Counted from the stretch's first letter, positions 7,173-13,042 are shown. The stretch is 17,738 nt of DNA from Synergistaceae bacterium (GCA_031270755.1 JAISWV010000081.1:1-17738); one strand, 5' to 3'. Numbers and translations are program-made. The notes: generated from the sequence alone by a model not told the origin.

Positions 7173-7200
7173 TTTTTTGTTCGAGGTTTTTTGTTCGACC
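7173..7200 (+). repeat. Two tandem copies of a 14-base unit
   Basis: TTTTTTGTTCGAGG (7173-7186) is followed directly by TTTTTTGTTCGACC (7187-7200), identical over the first 12 bases. Confidence 0.9.
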
Positions 7201-7223
7201 TCGCCATCCCCCGGCGGTTTTTT

Positions 7224-7252
7224 TTGCTTTTTTGCTTTTTTGCTAGTATGAT
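7224..7252 (+). promoter_or_regulatory. Promoter of the binding-protein gene, with an 8-base repeat in its spacer
   Basis: TTGCTT (7224-7229) and TATGAT (7247-7252) are 17 bases apart, a plausible sigma-70 promoter starting near 7259, about 40 bases before the gene. The -35 and spacer are built from TTTTTTGC units (TTGC at 7224, 7232 and 7240, period 8). A unit gained or lost by slippage would change the -35 to -10 distance. Confidence 0.5.
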
Positions 7253-7300
7253 GAGCACGAGTCGTTTGCACGGCAGCGCATCCCGTTGGGAGGAAATGGC

Positions 7301-8545
7301 ATGGAAATTTCGATGCGGATAGTTCGAATATGGATAGTGCGAGTATGGGAAGTTCGCGGGTGGAAGTTCGCCGCCCTGCTTGCGGCGTGTTTCTCTTTTG
7401 GGCACGGAGTCCTTGTGAGCCGCGGGACCGCCTTTGCCGCCGACGAATCTGTCTGGACGTGGGACGTTCTGGTTCTTCCCCCCAGCGAAGGGTGGGAAAA
7501 CAGCGTCGGGGAATCCATCAAGAACGCCCTTCTGTGGCATCGAGCCGAGATCTCCGAGAGCGGGGACGGAATCCATGGACATGACCTCAACTTCGTTTTC
7601 CTGCCGCCGGCCGACGAAGATTCGGTAAAAAACTATACTTTGCCCATAACGTCCAATACCGTCGCGGTTTTGAGTTTCGCTTCGTACCCTGTGGATAGAG
7701 AGCTGGTCAGGCTTGTGGCCGGAAAGGGAGTTCCCCTGATGCTGGGAGGAGGGGAGAACGTCTTTTTCTTCGAAAGAGGACGTCTTTTGCCCTTCGTTTT
7801 CGGATTGGACTTGTTTCGGGATTATCGAGCCCGCGCTTTTGCGGACTACGCCCTAAAAACGCTGGCGCTCAAGGCCCGATTGGGCATTATCGGAACCCGT
7901 TTTACCCTTCATGAAGAACGCGAGGCCAAAATTTGCTTCGACTTGTTTTCCATCGCGGGTTTTATGCCGATGCCCTATTGGGTCGACGCCTCCGTCACGG
8001 ACACCTTCGCCATGGTGGAGCAGGAAATCAAGGAGAACAGCGACGGCGTCCTGATCAGCTACGTGGGAGGCATGGCCAGCAAGGAGATTTGGCGGGGGGT
8101 CATGGGGCACCAATCTCCCTATCGTCTCTGGTACGGAGGCGTTCCAAACAAGACGTTCCTTTCGTTCAAAGGGATGCTTTTCGCCGACCAAAACGCGGTT
8201 CTCGACGCGCGAGGCGGGTTCGAGCAGTTGAAACGCGACCTCTGGACGTCGCGCACCTTGAGCGTACTCGACAAAGTCGCGGCGGGGCGGGCCAACGCTC
8301 TCGCGTTCTGGCTGACCAGCGCGTTGAAGGCCCTGCCGGCGAACACGGAAAACATCGCCTCGGGCGTTCTCTTCCCGCGACTCGAAAACGTCAGGGAAAT
8401 TCCCTTTGGCAGCCAGGTGCTGGAGGTCGACGGAAAAACTCACAGACCCAAGGGGAGACGAGTTTATATTCTGGAAGTGCGCAACAGGGACTTTTTTGTC
8501 TTGGATACCCTCGATGTGGAAGGGCTGGGGTATTACGACTATTGA
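7301..8545 (+). CDS. Exported periplasmic-binding-protein-like protein
   Basis: The 414-residue protein begins with an unusual signal sequence: a long basic/tryptophan-rich N-region of pentapeptide repeats, a hydrophobic core (about 22-40) and likely cleavage after Thr-Ala-Phe-Ala46. The mature part looks like a type 1 periplasmic binding fold (Leu/Ile/Val-binding-like): a Val-Leu-Val-Leu-Pro-Pro opening, Ser-Val-Gly-Glu-Ser-Ile-Lys-Asn-Ala-Leu-Leu-Trp, a domain crossover near Leu-Gly-Ile-Ile-Gly-Thr, and Asp-Gly-Val-Leu-Ile-Ser-Tyr in the second lobe. There is no lipobox. The fold assignment is inference from pattern, and the ligand is unknown. No permease or ATPase is nearby, so it may be a sensor or an orphan binding protein. 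The ATG at 7301 has GGGAGG seven bases upstream. It is probably co-transcribed with the two genes downstream. Confidence 0.8.
   Translation: MEISMRIVRIWIVRVWEVRGWKFAALLAACFSFGHGVLVSRGTAFAADESVWTWDVLVLPPSEGWENSVGESIKNALLWHRAEISESGDGIHGHDLNFVFLPPADEDSVKNYTLPITSNTVAVLSFASYPVDRELVRLVAGKGVPLMLGGGENVFFFERGRLLPFVFGLDLFRDYRARAFADYALKTLALKARLGIIGTRFTLHEEREAKICFDLFSIAGFMPMPYWVDASVTDTFAMVEQEIKENSDGVLISYVGGMASKEIWRGVMGHQSPYRLWYGGVPNKTFLSFKGMLFADQNAVLDARGGFEQLKRDLWTSRTLSVLDKVAAGRANALAFWLTSALKALPANTENIASGVLFPRLENVREIPFGSQVLEVDGKTHRPKGRRVYILEVRNRDFFVLDTLDVEGLGYYDY
7319..7371 (+). repeat. 15-base tandem repeat in the signal-peptide coding region
   Basis: Units at 7319-7333, 7334-7348 and 7349-7363, plus a partial fourth, encode Ile-Val-Arg-Ile-Trp, Ile-Val-Arg-Val-Trp and Glu-Val-Arg-Gly-Trp. 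The repeat is in frame and lengthens the N-region of the signal peptide. Confidence 0.85.
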
Positions 8546-8555
8546 GTTCGGCGGC

Positions 8556-8570
8556 GGCCGCAAGGCGGCC
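8556..8570 (+). other. Short GC hairpin between genes of the cluster
   Basis: GGCCGC (8556-8561), loop AAG and GCGGCC (8565-8570) form a 6-bp stem, 10 bases after the binding-protein gene stop. No T run follows, so I read it as a weak or leaky terminator, or an RNA processing/stability element, rather than an operon end. Confidence 0.45.
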
Positions 8571-8599
8571 TATTCCAAAAGAACGCGAGGTATGTGAAG

Positions 8600-8731
8600 A
8601 TGCCCTGGGGATTGATTGCCGTCTGTGTCCTCTCTTTTGTGGTTTTGATTTGCTTTACGAACAAGGGAAGCGAATGTCCGGGAGGATGTCACGGATGCGG
8701 TCGCTGTACGCAAGAAAAGAAAATCTCGTGA
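8600..8731 (+). CDS. Small membrane protein with a four-cysteine tail
   Basis: A 43-residue protein lies in the gap between the binding-protein and radical SAM genes. Residues 4-20 form one transmembrane helix (Gly-Leu-Ile-Ala-Val-Cys-Val-Leu-Ser-Phe-Val-Val-Leu-Ile-Cys-Phe). After it come Thr-Asn-Lys-Gly-Ser-Glu and a cysteine cluster, Cys26-Pro-Gly-Gly-Cys30-His-Gly-Cys33-Gly-Arg-Cys36, then a lysine-rich end. The layout resembles FeoB-associated Cys-rich membrane proteins, but no feoB is near. The cluster could bind iron, an Fe-S centre or another metal; that is inference. The ATG at 8600 has GAGGT eight bases upstream. It lies 54 bases after the preceding gene and 16 before the radical SAM gene, so it is probably co-transcribed with the enzyme. 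Confidence 0.75.
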   Translation: MPWGLIAVCVLSFVVLICFTNKGSECPGGCHGCGRCTQEKKIS

Positions 8732-8747
8732 CCGCTCTTTGTTCATC

Positions 8748-9629
8748 ATGACGAACACGGCCCGTTGGTGGAAAAGAGAGAAAGACGGAGCGCGGTGCGG
8801 GCTTTGTTTTCATCGGTGTTTCATTCCGCCGGGAAGTGTTGGTTATTGTGAAGTCCGCGAGTGGGACGGCGATGTTTTTTCGTCCCCCTGCCTGGGGCGC
8901 TTCAGCTCCTGCGCTGTGGATCCCATCGAGAAAAAGCCGCTTTACCACTGGCGGCCAGGCTCTTATATCTTTTCCTTGGGCAGCGTGGGGTGCAACATGC
9001 GCTGCCCTTTCTGCCAGAATCATCGCATCGCGCAGCCCGCCGGAGGCGCGCAAAGTGCGCAAAATGCGCGAAAAATGTCTCTGACGCCCATGTCCCCGCT
9101 GGAGCTGGTGCGCAGCGTGAAACGAGAGGGGCTTTCAGCCGTTGCCTACACTTATAACGAACCGACGCTCCAGGCCGAGTACATTCTCCAGGCCGCGCCG
9201 CTTTTGAAAGAGGCCGGCATCGCCTCGGTGCTGGTCACGAACGGAATGTTCTCGGCCGAGGCGCGGGACGAGCTGGCGCCCTGGGTCGGCGCCGCCAACG
9301 TGGACGTCAAAACCTTTGACCCCGTAAAGTATACGGCCCTGGGAGGCTCTCTCGACGTCGTGAAAGAAAACGTCGCAAGTTGGGTGCGTGCCGGAGTTCA
9401 CGTCGAGCTGACGAACCTCGTGGTGCCCGGTATCAGCGATTCGCGGGAAGACTTCACTCGCATGGTGGATTGGGTCGCGGAAATCTCTCCGGCAGTGCCG
9501 CTTCACATATCGCGCTATTTCCCCGCGCACAAGTACGCGGCTCCTCCGACGAGCGTCGGACTGATGAAAGCATTCGAGGCGCTCGCCGGCCGAAGGCTGA
9601 CGCACGTGCACCTGGGCAACGTTTTTTAG
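8748..9629 (+). CDS. amrS: AmmeMemoRadiSam-system radical SAM enzyme (AmrS-like)
   Basis: The 293-residue protein is a pyruvate formate-lyase-activase-like radical SAM enzyme of the AmrS group. The N-terminus has Cys17-Gly-Leu-Cys20-Phe-His-Arg-Cys24 and Gly-Ser-Val-Gly-Tyr-Cys34-Glu-Val-Arg, then the subgroup signature Val-Asp-Pro-Ile-Glu-Lys-Lys-Pro-Leu-Tyr-His. The S-adenosylmethionine [4Fe-4S] motif follows as Gly-Cys82-Asn-Met-Arg-Cys86-Pro-Phe-Cys89-Gln-Asn. Ala-Tyr-Thr-Tyr-Asn-Glu-Pro-Thr and Asp-Val-Lys-Thr-Phe are also typical. The substrate is not established for the family, which is often linked to Memo and AMMECR1 domains; neither is in this window. A linker at about 100-110 is Ala/Gln-rich and written in GCGCAAA-type repeats. 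The start is the ATG at 8748; a TTG at 8739 is in frame. Neither has a good Shine-Dalgarno sequence, suggesting coupling to the gene before. A terminator follows. Confidence 0.92.
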   Translation: MTNTARWWKREKDGARCGLCFHRCFIPPGSVGYCEVREWDGDVFSSPCLGRFSSCAVDPIEKKPLYHWRPGSYIFSLGSVGCNMRCPFCQNHRIAQPAGGAQSAQNARKMSLTPMSPLELVRSVKREGLSAVAYTYNEPTLQAEYILQAAPLLKEAGIASVLVTNGMFSAEARDELAPWVGAANVDVKTFDPVKYTALGGSLDVVKENVASWVRAGVHVELTNLVVPGISDSREDFTRMVDWVAEISPAVPLHISRYFPAHKYAAPPTSVGLMKAFEALAGRRLTHVHLGNVF

Positions 9630-9632
9630 AGA

Positions 9633-9662
9633 CTGCGGCTTTTAGAGCCCGCAGAACTTTTT
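9633..9662 (+). terminator. Intrinsic terminator after the radical SAM gene
   Basis: CTGCGG (9633-9638) pairs with CCGCAG (9649-9654), with an inner CT/AG extension, followed by a run of five T (9658-9662). It begins four bases after the stop codon and closes the plus-strand cluster that starts at 7301. Confidence 0.75.
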
Positions 9663-10551
9663 ATCGAAGGGTACGCGACAAAAAGTCCAAGATTTCGGCG
9701 TTCATCGCGTGATGGAACCGTATGCGGTCGAAACCCGGCGGATCTTGGGAAGGGGGAAAAGACTCCTTGACCATATGCTTGGGAAACGGGCTCAAAAACG
9801 AAAAGTGGCCGGCGTTTTTGACGATCCTGCATTGAATCTTCGCCCTGTCGGGGACGCCGTCCAAGACCAGGCGGGCGTTTCGTTCGTAGGGCGTATGTTT
9901 GTCTTTTTCTCCCACCAGCATCAAAATGGGGATTTTTACCCCGCTCAACGCTCCTCGGGCACTGAACCAAGCCGCCGCGGGAGCCAGCAGCACCAGTGTC
10001 TTGACTCGCGGATCGGCTTTGACGTCGATATGAACGGTGTGCTCGCCTCCCGCCTCCCTGGGCAGAGGAGTGGGGACGCCGCCGGCCAGCGCCAATGCCG
10101 TGTACCCGCCCATGGAGTGGCCGATGACCGCAACGGCGTTGGATTCCAAAAGGGGCGAAAAGACTTTGCTGCCGAAAAACCAATCGACGGCCGCGCGGAT
10201 GTGTCTCGGTCGGTTGACCAGGTTTTCCACTGTCCCGGCAAGGGAGTTGTCGTTACGGTTGTTGAAGGGATGTTCGGGCATTCCGACGACGAACCCGTTG
10301 CCCGCCAAATGACGGGCGAGGGTCCGATAGAGCAGAGGAGTCCCGCCGCTGCCGTGAGAAATCACCACTAGAGGAAACGATGGTCTCTTTCCTTTCGGCG
10401 CCGCGTCTTTCGGAACGCTCGAGTCGTGTGCGGCCTCTTCCAAATTTTCGCACTCCGAGGCCGGATACATGATCGTCATGGGAAAAGCTGCGTGGCCTGG
10501 TTCGTCGCGAAGTTCGACCGAACGGCAACCGGTGGAAGGGTTCATATTCAC
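9661..10551 (-). CDS. Alpha/beta hydrolase (predicted dienelactone hydrolase/PAF-acetylhydrolase-like)
   Basis: The 296-residue protein is an alpha/beta hydrolase. The nucleophile elbow is Gly-His-Ser146-Met-Gly-Gly. The acid is probably Asp217 in Val-Gly-Glu-Lys-Asp-Lys-His-Thr-Pro, and the general base His249 in Asn-Ala-Gly-His-Phe-Ser-Phe. An oxyanion loop His-Gly-Ser-Gly-Gly lies near residue 66. The large insert before the nucleophile and the Arg-Pro-Arg-His-Ile-Arg-Ala-Ala-Val-Asp segment resemble the COG4188 predicted dienelactone hydrolases. The true substrate is unknown, and an ester is the safe statement. No signal peptide is seen, so it is likely cytoplasmic. I chose the GTG at 10551 because AGGAG lies five bases before it. 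The GTG at 10557 overlaps that site, and the ATG at 10545 is possible. It lies downstream of, and on the same strand as, the synthase gene. Confidence 0.88.
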   Translation of the reverse strand: MNMNPSTGCRSVELRDEPGHAAFPMTIMYPASECENLEEAAHDSSVPKDAAPKGKRPSFPLVVISHGSGGTPLLYRTLARHLAGNGFVVGMPEHPFNNRNDNSLAGTVENLVNRPRHIRAAVDWFFGSKVFSPLLESNAVAVIGHSMGGYTALALAGGVPTPLPREAGGEHTVHIDVKADPRVKTLVLLAPAAAWFSARGALSGVKIPILMLVGEKDKHTPYERNARLVLDGVPDRAKIQCRIVKNAGHFSFLSPFPKHMVKESFPPSQDPPGFDRIRFHHAMNAEILDFLSRTLR

Positions 10552-10749
10552 TTGCACTCCTGACGGCAGATCCGAGACGTTCGGAATCTGTTTTCCTTAT
10601 TTTTTCTCTGCTTCATTCAGTCAGTATCGGTAAAAACAAAACGCTGCCGCAAAACAAAAAACAAATACGCGCAGTTTTGTATCGTGTTTGTATCATTCGG
10701 GCAGCCGCCGGCTCCATCGGCCAATGCCGCTGCGGTTGGCCGTCACGCC
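10552..10749. other. Intergenic region between the synthase and hydrolase genes
   Basis: About 200 bases without a gene. On the minus strand, just after the synthase stop, GGCCAACCG pairs with CGG/TTGGCC (10719-10741) as a hairpin without a T run, a possible weak terminator. Further on are an 11-base near-repeat (GATACAAACAC, GATACAAAACT) and A-rich stretches. A weak TTGCGG/GATACT pair could start hydrolase transcription. Confidence 0.4.
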
Positions 10750-11754
10750 TCACCAGCGTAAAACCGTTCCTCCCCAGGAAAGCCCCACGCCAAAGCCCAT
10801 CACCATCACCCTGTCGCCCTCGGTCAAACGCCCTTCGCGCTCCATGTCCCGCAGAGCGATGGGGATGGTGCTGCTGGTGGTGTTGCCGTAGTTCTCGATG
10901 TCGATGACAAACTTTTCCTCGGGGACCTGGAGAGCGTCCCGCACTTTTTCGAGCAGCATGCGGCTGGCTTGGTGCAAAACCACGAGCTTCACGTCGGAGA
11001 GGCCCACGCCGTTGAGCTTCAAGATCTCGTGAAAGCACGGCGGAGCCACGTCCAACGTAAACTTCAGAACCTCTGGGCCGTCCATGTAGAGGTTTTCCAG
11101 AGTGCGCACGTTGCCCCAGCGGTTGACGGTCTCGGCGCGGGTCTCGGGCGAGGAAGGGCGGGCCCAGGCTCCGGCGGGGATCATCAGCTTGCTCGCGCCG
11201 CTCCCGTCGGTACCCAGTGAAAAGCTTCCCACGCCCTCCTTGTCCGACGCCTCCAGCAGCGTGGCCGCCGCGGCGTCTCCGAAGATGGCCCGGGTGCTCT
11301 TGTCCCTCGGATGGATGGTCCGCGTAATCGTGTCCGCCGTGATCAGGAGCACTTTACGCGCCACCCCTCCGGCGATCAATCCCTTGGCCAGAGCCAGCCC
11401 GTACACATACCCCGAGCATCCCAGGTTGTAGTCCAGCGCCCCGGCGTCTTTTCGAAGACCCAGGCGGTCCTGGACGGTGCAGGCCGTCGAGGGCAGAAAG
11501 CGATCGGGACACTCCGTGCAGAGCAGCAGAAAATCCACATCCTCGGGGCGGACTCCGTGTTCGGCGAAAAGCGCCTTTCCCGCGCCCACCGCCAGGTCGG
11601 AAACCAGTTCTCCCTCCACCACATGGCGCCGGACGACCCCCGTTTTGGAGAAGATCTTGCTCTCCGTCCAGGTCCCGAACTGCCGGACCAATTCTCCGTT
11701 GTCCAAGACCTTCTCCGGCAGGTAGACCGCCACGGCACGAACGGCGGCATTCAT
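10750..11754 (-). CDS. 3-oxoacyl-ACP synthase III family protein (KAS III/FabH-like)
   Basis: The 334-residue protein has the thiolase fold of ketoacyl-ACP synthase III, which condenses an acyl-CoA with malonyl-ACP. The catalytic triad is complete: Cys113 in Asn-Leu-Gly-Cys-Ser-Gly-Tyr, His261 in Val-Leu-His-Gln-Ala-Ser and Asn291 in Glu-Asn-Tyr-Gly-Asn-Thr-Thr-Ser-Ser. Asn-Leu-Gly-Cys-Ser-Gly and Thr-Glu-Cys-Pro-Asp near residue 82 suit the broader KAS III family used outside housekeeping fatty acid synthesis, so I do not call it FabH outright. No acp, fabD or fabG is adjacent. The ATG at 11754 overlaps the upstream stop as ATGA and has GGGGAG seven bases before it. The reading frame stays open for about 180 codons further upstream, but that stretch covers another gene in a different frame and lacks a start signal. 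Confidence 0.9.
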   Translation of the reverse strand: MNAAVRAVAVYLPEKVLDNGELVRQFGTWTESKIFSKTGVVRRHVVEGELVSDLAVGAGKALFAEHGVRPEDVDFLLLCTECPDRFLPSTACTVQDRLGLRKDAGALDYNLGCSGYVYGLALAKGLIAGGVARKVLLITADTITRTIHPRDKSTRAIFGDAAAATLLEASDKEGVGSFSLGTDGSGASKLMIPAGAWARPSSPETRAETVNRWGNVRTLENLYMDGPEVLKFTLDVAPPCFHEILKLNGVGLSDVKLVVLHQASRMLLEKVRDALQVPEEKFVIDIENYGNTTSSTIPIALRDMEREGRLTEGDRVMVMGFGVGLSWGGTVLRW

Positions 11755-12197
11755 GGCTTCTCTCCCCAGAGCCACGCCAGCCGGTCCGTCACGTGCAGAA
11801 TCCACCGGGACGCGGGGTAACGCTCCGCGAACCGCTGCAGAATCTTCCGGGCGTCTTCTTCCCTCGGTTCGTCGAAATCGTCCAGGTAGAGGTTCGACAA
11901 GGCCCAGTGAGCCCTTTCCGCAGCCTCCGTCTCCGGGCACTCCTCTATCAAGCGAAGATAAAGGGTTTCCCGCGCGGCAGCGTCGTCCGCGGGAGTGCGG
12001 TCGATGTTCCATCGATACTCCAGGGCCAAGGCCTCCTGTTGTTCGAGATCCCTCTCCGAGACCGCGGCTTCCGCAGTCGCGGCATTTGCAACGACGGTTC
12101 CAGCCGTCACTCCCAAGATCAGGACGAGCCCCAATGCCAACAAAACGCCCTTTTTTACTCCATGCATTTTCCTTATCCGCCTCACCAACGTATTCAT
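11751..12197 (-). CDS. Exported TPR-like protein coupled to the KAS III gene
   Basis: The 148-residue protein has an N-terminal signal sequence: basic residues, a hydrophobic core Gly-Val-Leu-Leu-Ala-Leu-Gly-Leu-Val-Leu-Ile-Leu (17-28), and likely cleavage near Val-Ala-Asn-Ala39. The mature 100 residues are helical and repeat-like: Leu-Ile-Glu-Glu-Cys-Pro-Glu-Thr-Glu-Ala-Ala-Glu and Leu-Gln-Arg-Phe-Ala-Glu-Arg-Tyr-Pro-Ala-Ser-Arg-Trp recall the TPR spacing of BamD/YbgF-type periplasmic proteins. That match is by pattern only, and two or so repeats are visible. The start could be the ATG at 12197 or the Met at codon 11 (12167), which gives a more ordinary signal peptide; neither has a strong Shine-Dalgarno sequence. 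Its stop overlaps the synthase start, so the two are translated together, an odd pairing of an exported and a cytoplasmic protein. Confidence 0.75.
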   Translation of the reverse strand: MNTLVRRIRKMHGVKKGVLLALGLVLILGVTAGTVVANAATAEAAVSERDLEQQEALALEYRWNIDRTPADDAAARETLYLRLIEECPETEAAERAHWALSNLYLDDFDEPREEDARKILQRFAERYPASRWILHVTDRLAWLWGEKP

Positions 12198-12221
12198 TGC
12201 TTGGGTTTAAAACCAGGTGAG

Positions 12222-12250
12222 ATTTTATCCGTTTCTCCCCAAATCGGCAA
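12222..12250 (-). promoter_or_regulatory. Promoter of the TPR/KAS III operon
   Basis: On the minus strand TTGCCG (12245-12250) and TAAAAT (12222-12227) are 17 bases apart. Transcription would begin near 12215, giving a leader of about 18 bases to the ATG at 12197, or 48 bases to the one at 12167. Confidence 0.45.
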
Positions 12251-12278
12251 CGGCCCGATACAGTAATAAGGGTGAATC

Positions 12279-12314
12279 TTTCAATACTTTTCAATACTTT
12301 TCAATGACTTTCAA
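12279..12314. repeat. Four TTTCAA boxes with exact 10-base spacing
   Basis: TTTCAA begins at 12279, 12289, 12299 and 12309. The units TTTCAATACT, TTTCAATACT, TTTCAATGAC and TTTCAAGGCC keep the box while the spacer diverges. On the other strand this reads TTGAAA four times. It lies between two divergent genes, so it may be a binding site for a regulator touching one face of the helix, or simply a tandem duplication. Confidence 0.75.
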
Positions 12315-12351
12315 GGCCCCTCGTCTTAGAGTATAATCACTGGAGTATAAT
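12309..12351 (+). promoter_or_regulatory. Promoter with duplicated TATAAT for the exported-protein gene
   Basis: TATAAT occurs at 12332-12337 and again at 12346-12351 within a tandem repeat of GAGTATAATCA (14-base period). The first is 17 bases after TTTCAA (12309-12314), a weak -35; the second has no fitting -35. Transcription would start about 30-45 bases before the gene. Confidence 0.45.
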
Positions 12352-12385
12352 CAAGAGAAACTATCCTCAATAAGGAGTATGTTCT

Positions 12386-12844
12386 TTGCGCAGGAAGCTG
12401 AAATTTTTTTTCGGTTTGTCGATAGCTTTATTCGTGGCGGTGTTCCCATGTGAGGCGTCGGCTTTTTTCGAGCGGGCATTGGGAGCGCCGGCACCCGAGG
12501 ATTCTTTTGTGCTGGCGTTTCTTTCTGGAGAAAGGTTCGGCCGGGTGGGCGATTTCAATGAATCGCAGTGCTTCATAACGGGCAAAACCCTGGAGGAACC
12601 GCTGGAAAAAACCGGGGAGACCGTTTTCAACCGGAGACAGATTCCAGCGTTCTTGGAAGTCTCGCTTTGCCTTTCCAAAACCTCTGCCTTCAGACGGTTT
12701 TTGCGGGAAAAAGGCGGAGAGGCCGTTGTTGTGGACGAGAAATTTCCCGTCGTCGCGGATGTTTCATTTAACGTGTTTCCAAAAATCGAGGTCAACTCCC
12801 CCCTCATACCACTGTTCTCGATACAAGTCGCAGTACGGAAATAG
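12386..12844 (+). CDS. Exported protein of unknown function
   Basis: I do not recognise this 152-residue protein. It has a clear signal peptide: Arg-Arg-Lys-Leu-Lys, a hydrophobic core Phe-Phe-Phe-Gly-Leu-Ser-Ile-Ala-Leu-Phe-Val-Ala-Val-Phe, and likely cleavage after Glu-Ala-Ser-Ala26. The mature part is mixed alpha/beta in look, has two cysteines (about 62 and 95) that could form a disulfide, and ends in a beta-like hydrophobic stretch without an anchor. I chose the TTG at 12386 because AAGGAG lies eight bases before it and it yields a complete signal peptide. The ATG at 12379 is only one base from that site and is in another frame that stops after about 25 codons. It is divergent from the TPR/KAS III operon and preceded by a duplicated TATAAT. 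Confidence 0.65.
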   Translation: MRRKLKFFFGLSIALFVAVFPCEASAFFERALGAPAPEDSFVLAFLSGERFGRVGDFNESQCFITGKTLEEPLEKTGETVFNRRQIPAFLEVSLCLSKTSAFRRFLREKGGEAVVVDEKFPVVADVSFNVFPKIEVNSPLIPLFSIQVAVRK

Positions 12845-12876
12845 ACCCTATCTGAATTTCGTTTTCATCATGCGCA

Positions 12877-12981
12877 GCGACCGGTTTTTGAGCGCCGGCC
12901 GTTGTGTCGCGTTTCCTGCCTGAGCGGCATCCCGTCGTGAAATTTTTTGCTGTCGCGGGCCCGGCTTCACGGCGGGCAGCC
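12877..12981 (+). other. Structured region between the exported-protein gene and the activase gene
   Basis: The main hairpin has an 11-bp stem, CCCGTCGTGAA (12931-12941) with TTCACGGCGGG (12966-12976), one G-U pair, and an outer GGC/GCC helix (12926-12928 with 12979-12981). The 24-base loop contains six T. Before it, GCGAC (12877-12881) can pair with GTCGC (12906-12910), with CGG/CCG inside. No T run follows either. It may be a 5' leader element of the activase transcript or a terminator of the gene before. Confidence 0.5.
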
Positions 12982-13042
12982 TCGTTCGTCTTTTGAGACT
13001 CGAATCTGAAAATATCGCGCATTTCGACCGAAGAGGTGAATC

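Larger units (their letters stand above)
6971..7300. other. Gene-free divergent intergenic region, repeat-rich
   Basis: About 330 bases separate the divergent FIST and binding-protein genes. I see no credible gene. The left part (about 6990-7080) is AT-rich and must hold the FIST operon promoter. On the minus strand a TGATAAAAT extended -10-like element lies around 7020-7030, but no clear -35. The right part (7114-7245) is a run of short tandem repeats with different units, annotated separately, ending at the promoter of the downstream gene. Confidence 0.7.

Noticed and set aside
7690..7698. TGTGGATAG, similar to a DnaA box, considered because rpmH often lies near the origin
   Set aside because: It is a single site inside a coding region and about 6 kb from rpmH, with no cluster of boxes and no AT-rich unwinding region.
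11755..12294. In-frame upstream extension of the KAS III gene
   Set aside because: The region encodes the exported TPR-like protein in another frame, and the family N-terminus begins at 11754 with an ATGA overlap and a good Shine-Dalgarno sequence.
12379..12456. ATG-started short frame at the head of the exported-protein gene
   Set aside because: The ATG is one base from the Shine-Dalgarno core and its frame stops after about 25 codons. The TTG at 12386 has correct spacing and yields a signal peptide.
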